A DNA stretch of 64,000 bases from Sarocladium kiliense (Eukaryota > Ascomycota > Sordariomycetes > Hypocreales > Sarocladiaceae). Both the position numbers and the translations under genes were made by a program. Under the pieces are notes generated by a model that was not told where the DNA came from, made no database searches, and saw only the letters and a list, made by a program, of their open reading frames with translations. Location of the stretch: positions 4,526,001 to 4,590,000 of the forward strand of contig JAUZTG010000029.1 of the NCBI GenBank assembly GCA_030734395.1, given 5' to 3'. Shown here piece after piece: positions 33,383 to 44,600 of this stretch. Within the stretch, counting starts at the first letter, position 1, and the number at the start of each line of letters is the position of its first letter.

Positions 33383-35205
33383 CGTGAGTGTTGTGAGGCG
33401 GAGATCTGCCAAGCTGATGTTAGCCAATGTACGACGCAAGTCGGAGCGATGAAATGCAATCCACCGGAAACTCACTAATGTGTGTGCACAATGTTGTATT
33501 AAGTGAAGGGATAAGAAAAGAGCAAGAAGAACAAAAAGAAATCAAGCGAATGTAGCGGGCGAACGAAGCTGGAAGCGAGCGTGGTGAAGTAGGAGAGAGA
33601 CACGTCTGAGGAGAGCAGCTGAAGAGGAGGAAAAGCTGTCGAGGCCTGGGCAGGGATTCAGCAGGGGACACAAGCCGATATGTACCACCAACAATACGAT
33701 GGTCCAAAGCCCCCGGCCCCAGCCCCAGCCAAGCAGGTCGAGAAGCCACATGGACTGTGCCCAAGCCCTCAGGTAGGCCAGTGATAGCCAAGGAGTGGTC
33801 AAGGCTCTCGACTCGGACAGCATCAGGCGGACTGGCGGAGCATACCTGAGCCTTACCCCAATCCCGAGACCCGCCACCGTTGCTGCTTCTGCTGGAACCC
33901 GAGGAGGCCTGCATGCTCAACCTGGGCTGGATGGCCGGACAGCCGGACCCTGGGATTGTTTAGGGTCATTTCCACCGTTTGGCGAGCCATAACTATCACG
34001 GCTTAGCTGCATCCGCCGTCGCGATCGTGCCCTTGAGTGCTCATGTCTTAGAGCCGCCGGCGCCTAAGTTAGCTCGGCCGTACAGTGTTTCAACAAAATA
34101 GAGCGTCATTATTCGTAATGAGGTAACTGTCTCTCTCAATCTCATTGTGACAGCTTCCAGCTTCTACTCAGAGGCAAGCATGTTTTCGGTAAATTACGAG
34201 AAAAGACCCTTGCTGGACAGGGGTGTCGCTGGCCTGAGGCGAGCCTCATCTCGTCGGCAGATGGTTGCACCCACTAATTCCGACTTCAACGTGGATAAGC
34301 ATACCTCGAGTTTCCCGCACCTCACAATTACGAAGCTTTGGCTCGCTCAGTCATCCCGAGGTGAGTCTAAACCAATTGGCGGGCTTGTGAATACCGCGTC
34401 AAGGGCGGTTCAAGACAAAGGCTGGTCAGTCAAATGACTTGCACCAGGAGGTCCGACTCAGATTTACTGGTTTCTCGACCGGAACATTTTGGTCAATTGG
34501 CCAATGGTAGTGGCGGTTTCGGCGAACCACTGCCGGTGCCAACCCTCGTATTGCTGACCCCCAGGCTGTGATGCGATATATCTTGCATAACAAGGCGCGC
34601 TAGAGCTGCCCGAAAGGTGCACCATTAGGTGGCGCATGAGGATACGATAGGCGTTTGGTTTTTGGGGGGGAGGGAGCTGTGCAGTAGCGGCTCCTGTGCG
34701 ATGCGGAAACAAGCGGACAAACGCTTCCGCCACTTAGACTGTTGGGATGAATCAGCCCATGCTGGAGTCATCATGCGGCAGGGGACATCAGAGACGAATA
34801 GTGCCATCAACTGAATCACATCGCGCCGAGGGACTGTGGATAATTTATGCAACATTCGAAGGAGGCAACCGCTTGTGGAGAGCAAGAAGCTCCGAGACCC
34901 TAACCCTTATCTTGTCAATCAAGGTTATCAGTTGCCCCACCACAGCTCCGCCGGAGTTGATGCTCCAGATTTGGGAGAGTAGGATTCATCTCTGGGGAAC
35001 TTGGCCGATCACCATCCTGCTCCGTCATACCCGAAACCCTGAACAACACATCAGCTCTCGCGCCGCCGTCATGGCCAGGGCTCGTCGGTACACTTGATCC
35101 TCGGTTCCCCAGCGTGCATATTTTCTATTGACGGTTTGCGCGACAACTCAACCAGCCAGCCTCCCTTCGTGTCCCGTGTCTCAAAAGCTACCCACAATCC
35201 GCACA
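33383..35205. promoter_or_regulatory. Divergent intergenic region, GPI protein / YPT35
   Basis: About 1.8 kb without a convincing gene. Frames at 33420-33920 (minus) extend the leader of the GPI-protein gene but show no protein features. A G-run (GGGGGGG) lies near 34665-34671. Both promoters lie here. Confidence 0.45.
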
Positions 35206-35979
35206 ATGGCTTCGACTGCATCGCCTGAGCCACCGTCGGCTCGATATAGCCACTCCACTGGTGGCCTGGAACAGACTGTGGACTCTCCTCAACTGGATCA
35301 AGATGTCTTTCACGATGTCGTCTCACCGACTTTATCCCAGGGCTCCGTAAGCTCACCGCCTTACTGGAAGCACGTTTCTGGCCATCAACGTAACCTGTCG
35401 AACCTTTCAACCGACTCCTTCGTTCCCTCGGGGGCTATTACCCTGCGAGATAATGAAACGAGCGAACATAATGACCGAAACAATGCCTGCTGGGCAAAGA
35501 GCGTAGAAGTCAAGGACCACACCATTGTCAACGGCAGCGCAACCAACATTGGCGCCTTCGTTGTTTGGATCATCCGTGTTGAAACGCTCAGTGTATGTGT
35601 GTCCTGTGAGGTCTTGATGGCTCATGCAGACTTTTTTTTTTAATGGATTCTGACGATCTCAGGGGAGCTACATGAACATTCGCAAACGATACTCCGAATT
35701 TGACGACTTCAGACATCAGCTTGTACAGTCCTTTCCTGGCTTTGAGGCGGCTGTTCCTCCTTTGCCGCCGAAAAGCATGATATCTAAGTTCAGACCCCAA
35801 TTCTTGGAGAAAAGACGGGCAGGCCTACAATATTTCCTGAAGTATGTCTGTCCCAAGCAAACACCACATTGCCATGTTGGTCGTGATGATATCTGATCTG
35901 ACTGGAACTCCGCAGTTGCATCTTACTAAACCCCGAATTTTCTGGGTCACCCGTCCTCAAGGACTTTCTATTCGCCTGA
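35206..35979 (+). CDS. ypt35: PX-domain protein YPT35
   Basis: Exons 35206-35592, 35663-35841 and 35916-35979 give 209 residues, close to yeast Ypt35. The N-terminal 95 residues are Ser/Pro-rich with HDVVSPTLSQGS and YWKHVSGHQRNLSNL. The PX phosphoinositide-binding domain covers about 100-209: WAKSVEVKDHTIV, then SYMNIRKRYSEFDDFRHQL (the basic PI3P pocket), VPPLPPKS (the proline loop), FLEKRRAGLQYFL and the short last-exon end SPVLKDFLFA. It acts on endosome and vacuole membranes; in yeast, Ypt35 recruits Vps13 to endosomes and vacuoles. Confidence 0.92.
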
Positions 35980-36672
35980 GCCTTGAAACTTCGTTTCGAA
36001 GAGTCCGCGGATTACAATCGCCGGACGGCTACCGATGTGGTATCACAAAGCATTTCGTCTTGGCGTGCCGTTTGTGTATCCTCCCGCTGCCTCTTCAACG
36101 GGACTTCAGGGCTGGATCTACACCACAGCAAGCCTGGACTCAGCTTGGAATAGCAGCGCGAATGAATCATCTTGGCAGAGGCGGCAATTGTTCGCTCAAA
36201 CGTAGCGTTTTCCCCTCATCAAAGGCCCTAGATTCGAGTATGTTCCCGGGCCCACAAAGCCCCTGCGCCAACTGCGCTTCTACACATGCAGGATCCTATC
36301 ACCATCCAGCCCGCCTGGGGATTTCTCTCGAATCGAAACTTGCATAGTGACATCATATGCTTGACCAGACGCGCACGCCTCTGAGGCACCACTCAGCCTC
36401 CCCACCACCGAGCGATTCCCAACATGCGCATCTCTGGGCTCTTGGTTGCCGACCCTTTTACCGGACTTGACTTATATCCTTTTTTTTCTATCTTATATCC
36501 TCGTCAGTCCTTACAGTTACGAATGCATGCTCAGTATCAAGTGCGAATGGCGTTAATTTGAGCTTCCGACGCGCGTCATCTTTTTGAGGAAACCCCGCCT
36601 TAACCTTGATTCCAGCTACCTATTTATTGCTGTCAGCCACCCGACACAGCCGATCTCTTCGTCAGTACAAGG
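35980..36672. other. Intergenic region
   Basis: About 690 bases upstream of the IQ-motif gene. The open frame running from 35844 to 36347 is the unspliced intron and 3' region of YPT35. Promoter of the next gene; no TATA box that I can call with confidence. Confidence 0.4.
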
Positions 36673-38412
36673 ATGTCCATGCGCAACGTCGATACAGCCC
36701 TCCCACCGCCGAAATCACAGTCATACATGGACTCTCTGCAGCCGCCCTCTCACGATGATTTCGAGCGCATCGCGCAGGTACAGGAGGCGAACGAGGCGGA
36801 GCTCAAACGACGCGATCATGAGAGGCGCCATAAAGAGCACTTGGAGCGGGAGCAGAAGCAGTCGTCGGTCAGTCTACATGAACGCACGCAAGCGGCCCGA
36901 GCCATTCAGAAGACCTACCGCGGATATCGTGCCAGGCGGGAGATGAACGGAATGGGTCTAGACGCCACGACACGGTGGGTGACCGCGGTACGAGAGGCTC
37001 AATTCCTGCAGTCAACCCGACCCCAGGCACGGGAGCGCATACAAGCTTCTGCCAACCAAGATGGCTCGAGGCCATCCAGTGCGCGGAAGAACTGGAAAAA
37101 GGTCAGCGTCGTCGCACGACGCGCAGGACACGACGACTTGTTGTCCGACTCAACCTCCACGTGTTCCTCTTCCTCTTTGGATAATCATGCTACCCCGGCT
37201 GAGCGAGAGGAGCGGCGGAGAAAACAGGCTAAAGTCAATGCGAAGAGGAGACATGAGGCTCGAATGATGGGGCTCCAATACTTCCTTGAGATGGTTGACT
37301 TGAAACATCGCTACGGCAGTAACCTTCGCACGTACCACGAGGAGTGGAAGAGAGCAGACACGCAGGATAACTTCTTCTACTGGCTGGACCACGGTGACGG
37401 GAGGAATATCGATTTGACATCATGCCCGCGTGAGAGACTGGACCGCGAACAAGTTCGCTATCTCTCGCGAGAAGAGCGGCAGTATTACCTTGTCAATGTG
37501 GACACCGAGGGGCGATTGTGCTGGGCGAAGAACGGGGCACGTATTGACACCACGGAGAAGTATAAAGACAGCATACACGGCATTGTGCCGTCTGATGACA
37601 CGACACCGCCGTTCAACCCTGCTGCACAGCCAGAATCTCCATTATCGGATGCCGCCAGCGAGTCGGGGTCCATTTCCTCCCTGGAATCGCGGAGAGAGGC
37701 TGATAGAGCAGCCAAGTACGCGAACCCGGGGCTTGAAGATCCCAAGGGCATGAGAAAGGTTACCCACATCTCGGCTTCGACTATTTTCAACCGCTTGTTA
37801 CGGAAGTCGGTCAAGAAGAACACGTGGATCTTTGTTGCTGACACTTCTTTTCGCCTTTATGTTGGCATCAAGAACTCAGGCGCATTTCAGCACTCTTCTT
37901 TCGTCCAAGGAAGCCGAATATCAGCTGCTGGTTTGATCAAGATCAAGGACGGGCGCTTGTCCTCACTCTCGCCGTTGAGTGGACACTACCGGCCACCAGC
38001 ATCCAACTTCCGTGCTTTTGTCAATAGCCTCAAGGCCAGCGACGTGGACATGCACCACGTATCGATCTCAAAGTCATATGTGGTGTTAGTGGGCCTAGAA
38101 GCATATATTAAAACACGGACTAAGAGCAAGGAGCTCGGTCACAAGATGCTTCACCACCGCGACAAGATTCTGGATCCGGAAGAGGTCGCCCGCCGTGAGG
38201 AGGAAGCAAGAGATAAGAGTGAGAGTGCCGAGAAGGAGAGGAGATTCCTTGAAGAACAGCGCAAGGAAGAGGAGGCAGAGAGAGAAGAGAACAAGGCAAC
38301 GGTGAAAGTCATGCAGAAGCTGAAGCTTGTGCCAACGGAGCCGAAAGGTCAGCTCGTTGATAATGATGACGATCTTGACAAGGGGCGGCATGAAGTAGCT
38401 GAGGGGACGTAG
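36673..38412 (+). CDS. IQ-motif (calmodulin-binding) fungal protein
   Basis: Single exon, 579 residues. An IQ motif sits at about 75-95 (AARAIQKTYRGYRARRE), preceded by a charged coiled coil (about 35-65). The centre has a conserved-looking block: FLEMVDLKHRYG, EEWKRADTQDNFFYWLDHGD and REERQYYLVNVDTEG. A second block includes STIFNRLLRKSVKKNTWIFV, FRLYVGIKNSGAFQHSSFV and LSPLSGHYRPPASNFRAFV. The C-terminus is a long Glu/Arg coiled coil. The protein is presumably calmodulin-responsive and cytoplasmic. The family is fungal, without a known pathway that I can name. Confidence 0.85.
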   Translation: MSMRNVDTALPPPKSQSYMDSLQPPSHDDFERIAQVQEANEAELKRRDHERRHKEHLEREQKQSSVSLHERTQAARAIQKTYRGYRARREMNGMGLDATTRWVTAVREAQFLQSTRPQARERIQASANQDGSRPSSARKNWKKVSVVARRAGHDDLLSDSTSTCSSSSLDNHATPAEREERRRKQAKVNAKRRHEARMMGLQYFLEMVDLKHRYGSNLRTYHEEWKRADTQDNFFYWLDHGDGRNIDLTSCPRERLDREQVRYLSREERQYYLVNVDTEGRLCWAKNGARIDTTEKYKDSIHGIVPSDDTTPPFNPAAQPESPLSDAASESGSISSLESRREADRAAKYANPGLEDPKGMRKVTHISASTIFNRLLRKSVKKNTWIFVADTSFRLYVGIKNSGAFQHSSFVQGSRISAAGLIKIKDGRLSSLSPLSGHYRPPASNFRAFVNSLKASDVDMHHVSISKSYVVLVGLEAYIKTRTKSKELGHKMLHHRDKILDPEEVARREEEARDKSESAEKERRFLEEQRKEEEAEREENKATVKVMQKLKLVPTEPKGQLVDNDDDLDKGRHEVAEGT

Positions 38413-39415
38413 CATTGTGTGCTCTGCATCTGGTAGGCTGATTTGTAGCTTTGCTGTTCTCATATACCCACGTTTCAATTATCAGTCATACTGCATCTTC
38501 TTCTCTTAACATGCTCTTGTTATGGTCGATTCGTCAGTCGAACTGACTGCGACCATTTGCGTAGGTGTCGACTTCGTCATGAGCAGCGACTCGCCGCCCT
38601 CTACTAGCATCATCTACGACCCAAGGTAGCACCGGACCCAGGTACTGTCTTATTCACTTCATTATCTTGAACTTCTGGTGTTACTATTTATACTGCTATT
38701 CTTGCTGCTATTATTGTAGCTAGGTGTTCTAGATGCTGTATATTACTTTCAGGTGCCCCATTTCTCCTGGCGTCCCTTAAGTGTACATGATCCTAACGTA
38801 GCCCGTGTTCACGAGTATGTCGACCTTACGGATGTGAGATAGGACAAAATATCGCCATGAAGCATAGTGTGCACTCCCAATCCGTTCTTCCTGCTTCTCG
38901 GATCATTACATCTTGCTCAAGGCCCTTCAAAACATCTGCAAATAGTCAAGGCTTACGGTGAAAAGTAAAGTTTAGATCATACTATTGTTATAGGATTTGC
39001 TACATCCCGTCGTCAGTGATTTTCATGCAATGGAGATCAAACATGCTTTCTAGGGTAGGCATGTTTGAGGTGAGACTGGCTGGAATGGTCATCGCGTCAA
39101 CAGGTGCAAACTCTCTAGCAGCTCAACCCCCTGAGAGGACCTGCTATGCAGTGCGTGAGCGCTGAAATGACGCCCAAGCAATCGCCTGGACACAGCGCTG
39201 ATCAGCAGCATACTTGCACTGTCCAGCAGACACAAACACCACAGACAGGTGGAAAGCGTTGCCCACTCCCTTCATCCCTCCCTGCGCGTAAACGAAACTC
39301 GCCACAACCCCCCTCAAAACAAGACCAACCCGGAAGAAACAGAGCATCACGGACGACATCGAGGAGCAAACATCACGAGCAACGACAACAATGCCAGCTC
39401 ATCCCGCGCTCGCCA
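38413..39415. promoter_or_regulatory. Intergenic region upstream of SAS4
   Basis: About 1 kb: 3' end of the IQ-motif gene and promoter/leader of SAS4. The SAS4 frame is open upstream to 39146, but that part is Gln/Ser/Pro-rich leader-like sequence. Nothing else recognised. Confidence 0.4.
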
Positions 39416-41147
39416 ATGGCCTCCCTCACTCGCTCTGAACGGCGACCCGACGATCCCCCCGTCCACCGATTTCTCTCCAGCCCTCGTCACCATCACCACC
39501 ACCATTCGCGGACCACCAGCACCGTCAGCAGCGGCCACCTCGGCGGCCCCCTCACGCGTTCACGCCCTACGATTTTCCAGCACAACAACAACCACTCCAG
39601 CCGCACAAAGCGAGGACTCGATGTCGCCGACCGAGACCTTGATGCTCTCAAGCCCAAGAGAGCGCGAATAGCTGTAGAGATTCTCGCGAAGCCGCAGCCC
39701 ATTGTTGGTTCCCAAGACGCGGTCAGGGTAGCTTCCAGTGCGCCACGGCCGCGACCTTCAGGTGGTGTCGTAGGTGTCGAAACAGTGGTGAAGCCGCCAC
39801 AGGTGCCCCCGCAACCGCACCAGCAACAGCATCAGCACCTGCAACCACCACAACAGCGACGGTTCAGCAGCACAGCAGCACCGAAATCACAGTCACAACC
39901 TCAAAGCGCACCGCCGACGAAACACCAAGAAAAGGTTAGAAAGGGAATCAAACATGAGCTTGATCGGCTTCAACCTCAGCCCACCGACGCGACAGAGCCA
40001 TCTGGCCGCAAACTGCGCTCACAGGAAGCTACGCGCTTCAAGAGCGAGCTATCCGCATATTTCCCTGATTATGACGAGGTCGTCGGCAACGACCCGAAGG
40101 AGCAACGTGAGTCGACCAAAGATTCGAGCTTACCGACGCTTTCTAGGCTGACCTGATTATTTCCTAGATCTTTTGAATCCCGACACGCCGATAGTCATTC
40201 TCGACACGGCACGCGATGGGACTTCAACCACTCGTACCACTGAACCAGAGCAATACCCTGTCCGTGGCTATAGCGATGCCCTCTTCACAGATATTTTCGA
40301 TGCGCAACGCATCGACTTCAGCTTCTTAGAGTCCCAGCTCAAGAGTAAAATAACAGAGGATCCTCTCCCGGACAGCACCTTCGAGGGCGTCCACAAACGC
40401 GCTGAACGACTGGAACGATCCATACGCAATACTGAAAAGGGTCGCGCTCAGCATGAGAAGGATCAAATCATTCGACTTCTGGAGGGCCTACAAGGACATG
40501 ACTGGCTGAGGGTCATGGGCATCAGCGGGATCACTGATTCACGCAAAAAGTCGTTCGAACCTGCGCGAGCGCACTTCATAAAGGGCTGTCAAGCTATTAT
40601 CGATAAGTTCCGGAACTGGACGATTGAAGAGAAGCGGAGAAAGGCGGAGAAAGATCGCGCTATAGCTGAAGAGGCAGAGAAGGCAGCTGGCGGAGGCTCT
40701 GATGACCAGGATGGCGCATCGGATCGCAAGTCGGATGTTCAACACAGCCAAGCCTCTAGTGTTGCTGATGGCGATAGTTCCTCACTCGCAGCGTCCAGCG
40801 ATGTCTCATCACCAGCCAAACAGCTCCGGGAAGAAGCTTTGGCACACTCGAGAGCCGCAAGGGGCTTGAAACGGCCGCGACCGTCCACATCCAAACCCCC
40901 AACAGCAGCACCACCCAAACCCCCTGAACCACCAAAGGAGTTCAAATCATTCTTCAGCAAGAAGTACGAGCGTGACGGGGCTCTCAATCGTCATCGCAGA
41001 GCTGGTCGTAAGGTCCTAGCTTGGGGTCATCCCTTACCGGAGCTGCAGGAGGAGGACTTTGACCTGCCTCAAGCTTATCGGGATGAGGAGACGATGAGGT
41101 CGAGGGCGAGAAAAAAGAGGAAGGACAAACGAAGCAGTAGGGCTTGA
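39416..41147 (+). CDS. sas4: SAS4-domain histone acetyltransferase complex subunit
   Basis: Exons 39416-40106 and 40168-41147 (intron GTGAGT...CCTAG) give 556 residues. The start MASLTRSERR was preferred over the longer open frame. The N-terminal half is disordered, with a histidine run (HHHHHH) and a Gln/Pro-rich tract. The SAS4 domain spans about 275-400: FEGVHKRAERLERSIRNTEK, KDQIIRLLEGLQGHDWLRVM, GISGITDSRKKS and FRNWTIEEKRRKAEKDRA. A C-terminal block reads FKSFFSKKYERDGALNRHRR, AGRKVLAWGHPLPEL and EEDFDLP, ending in a basic tail. In yeast, Sas4 is a subunit of the SAS complex, which acetylates H4K16 and shapes silencing boundaries. Nuclear. Confidence 0.88.
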
Positions 41148-41613
41148 GCAGAGGGGGTTCTCCCGACTTCTCGCACATACTTTGCTTAGGGAGTGATGGC
41201 TCCTTTGGTTGCTCATTGTAATATCTGCCCCCTCTCGCTGGTATCTTCGTCTCTTCTTGTTGAGGCTGGTATGGGTGTACCTTACACATTTTTGATCTTC
41301 TGGCGTGGCGTTGGGGAGGTATCACCTTAGGTTCTTTGGTACCGGTAGGAGGGTTGCATGCATAGCTTATAAGTTATTTCTCCTCTTATCCTGGACGAAC
41401 GAATTGGTCTTTCTAGATGTATCTCAATATAAGCATCCTCCTGTAGCCCATTTCCAGCTGGCTCTTTGTTCCTGAGACGTATCACGGCTGGGCACGCACG
41501 TCAAATCGCACCATAGGCGCATTTGGATTATAATTATTTGCATTCATGGTATACTGCCTTAGGCGACACATATCCCTGATTCGCCTCGCACAAGCAAACC
41601 ATTTAGCTATGTA
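41148..41613. other. Convergent 3' region of SAS4 and TAF2
   Basis: About 470 bases; no gene. Contains both 3' untranslated regions. Confidence 0.4.
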
Positions 41614-44600
41614 TCAAGAGCTGGGCGGTGGTGGCTGAGGTTTCCGGATGATCTTGATAATCTTCCTTGACGGCGCCGCGCTCGAAGGTGTAGACACTCC
41701 AGGGCTAGCCTTCGATGCGCTCGATGGCGCAGGGCTTGCGGAGGTGTTGACTCGGACTACCGGCTGCGGAGCAGGAGGAGGTGGAGGAGACATGGATGAG
41801 GGGCTTCCCGCAGGCAGTGATTTGCGGGTTCCTTCACATGCTGGGAGAGGCTTTCGGACGTGGTTGCTATCACCGCCAGGCAGCGGCTTCCTAATTGGCT
41901 CGTTACCTCTGGGAAGGGGCTTCCTGGCGGACTTTGAATCGTCGACTAGAGGAGTCCTGGGCAAAGAGCCTGGTAGGGATGTTCGGGCTGGGGAGGGTGA
42001 GAGGGTTTTGTTGAGGACAACTGCAAGACGCTTAGGATCTTTGGTCTTCAGTGTGACGATGCGAGTCTTCTTCCGCGGTATGTCGTCTGGGATCTCCCAT
42101 GGGTCTTCTGTCTTGGGTCTCTTCGGTGCAGGGGAACCGGTATCCTCACGTGCCCTCTTGGCGGAGGTGGCGGTGGGAAGGGATGGCGGTAGCGTTTTGG
42201 GAATGCTCGGCTGGCGCGAGATGGAGGGAGTCGGTGTTCCAAGCTCGGCGCTGGCTGGCAAAGAAGTTCTGTGGGAGGAGATCTTGGTGTTGATCTTGAT
42301 GGACCCGGTTCGTGCGATTGGTGATGGGCGAGGTGGTTCAGTGATGGTCGACAGGGGCGCTGCGGGTGCTGCTGGCTGAGCGTGAAGAGCCGTCTTGGGC
42401 TCCATGCGGTAGAATGACTTGAACGCCACGAGACACTGTGAACGATTGTTAGTTAAGGCTGTACTGCCGTTTGTTTGGAATGCACATACCCTCTTAGGGC
42501 TTTGCGTCGTCGTTCGTTCCACCTTCCAAGCCTTTGGCAAGTTCAGCGTCACGATCCAATCTGGACTCTCTTCGAACAGCATGCCCGCGAGGACCAATAG
42601 GTTCTCAACCTCCGTTCGACCCAACCCAGTGTGGTCTAAGGCCTTACGCATCGCGGTGCTGTAGATGCGCGCATCAGGACGGTACGTCTCGTCCATCTCT
42701 TTCTGCAACGCGCGCAAGGCGGCTTCAAGATCCTGCTTTCGCGCGAACATTTCCTGCCGCGCCTCGATCTCCTGCGCACTGTCCTGTACCAGAAGAAGGG
42801 GATCCGCGTCTTCTTCAGGAGCTGGTTCCCTCTTAGTGACAACAGTATGCTCTCCGAAGGCGATCGCAGCGACACCTCTGGATACGGCATGGATGAGCTT
42901 GTTGCGGACGTATGGTGACCGGTCGGTGGACAACGCGTAGAGCAGGAACGTAAAGAAAGCAGAATCCATCATGGCCCCAAGGTCAATGAGCGCTTCGAAG
43001 CACTTGATGCGGACGACGTCGGCGGTACCGTCGAGAAGGTACTGGCTGAACTCGGTGAGATTCTTGTTAATCACCTCAGCTTTCATCAGCCGCTGCTTGG
43101 CATCAAGTCCAGCGATGGTCCAGATATTCTGATACGAATTGGTCCATTCGTCTCGTCTCAAGACACGCTCGATCTGCTCCAAAGCCGTGTCTAGGAATTG
43201 TTTCTCGTCTTCATCGATTTGCTTAGCCTGGCGGGCATACCAATCGTCTTTCTTGGATGGAATCAGAGACGTAGCCAGAGCCTCGACTAAAAGAGCAATG
43301 TAGTGGTGATCCGAGAACGGATTCTCCTCGTTGTTGTTGAAGAGGAGCTGATCCAGGATGAAGCGTCGACCATCCAGTGGGCACCGGTGATTACCGTCTC
43401 GCACAGAAGCCACAGCTTTGATGATGGCACAACGCACGTTGTACTGCCTCTTGTCGGAGAAGTCATTCGGTCGTGGTTGATTCGGATTGTTTGCGTTATC
43501 GTAACAGAACATTTCCCGGAACGCCTTCATCAGTTGACGCAGACCCAGCATCGGAAGATCCTTGATGTTAGCCTGGCGTGGAAGTGCCTGAGCAGCCATT
43601 GTCCGTATGCCATGGAAGTAGCGGCGATCGACGAGGGTTCGGACGAGGAAACCCGAAGCAATGGGATGCAGTGGGCCATGAGTGAGGTACAGCATTGCAT
43701 CCTGCTGTGCAACCACATCACGGTCCTGCTGGAGCTGTGATACATACATATACGGCTCGAGATTCCGCTTCATGTCGCAGGCCCATTCGAAATCGGCATC
43801 GACTCGAATCCACTCATAACTTTCCTGATCCATCTTCCGTTCTGTCTCAGGGTCCCATTCTATTAGTTCCCATTCTCTCAGTTCATCCGCGGATTGCAAG
43901 ACGTCGCCTAGGGAATACAGCAAGGCGTCTTCTACATTCTCCGTTGCGAGATCCATGTTCGAACCCAAGTTGTGCTTCTCCTTCATACGGCGCGTCCTCT
44001 TCAGACGCTTGTACTTCGTGTTGTAGGGAATCTCAAACTTGGTTGATCGTGTGGCATCTTCTCTGATCTCGAGAATGTGCTCATATGGCGTACCATCAGC
44101 CTCGTGAATCCTGATTGTCATCGGGCCTGTGAAGAGGGGCTGCAGTGCCTCAATCTTGAGGCCAGCCCGCCTTTCTTTGACGAGCCGAAGAAAGTCGTCT
44201 TCAGTCAAGCCAGGTTTCTTGGTGTTCTGGAGCTGAGTTTGGTTCAGTGTAAGCTCGACACAGAGCCGTTTCTTGTTGAAACGAGCCTTGACATCGAAAA
44301 TGGGGCATCCAGCACCGTATACCCACTGATTCCAAAAGCTCTCGAGTCGGAATTTGGCCCCTTTCTCACAGGTAACTCTGAACTTCTCGGTGTCAAGGAT
44401 ACTAGCCTTATCACTGCTGTCAATAACGTTCTTGGTGGCCATCTTCTGCAAGATACGTGTCAAGCCGTAGCCGCCAGACGCTTTGATCAGGCGCTTATCC
44501 AGAATGAAGAGGACCACGGAAGTCTTGAGCGTCATGAATTCTACCTCATGCGGGTCAAGATGGAGCTTCGTACCGAGCTCGTACAGGCAGGGCCGATCGA

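Noticed and set aside
39249..39671. 140-codon plus-strand frame overlapping the start of SAS4
   Set aside because: Thr/Ser-rich shadow in another frame; the SAS4 frame continues into a recognised domain.
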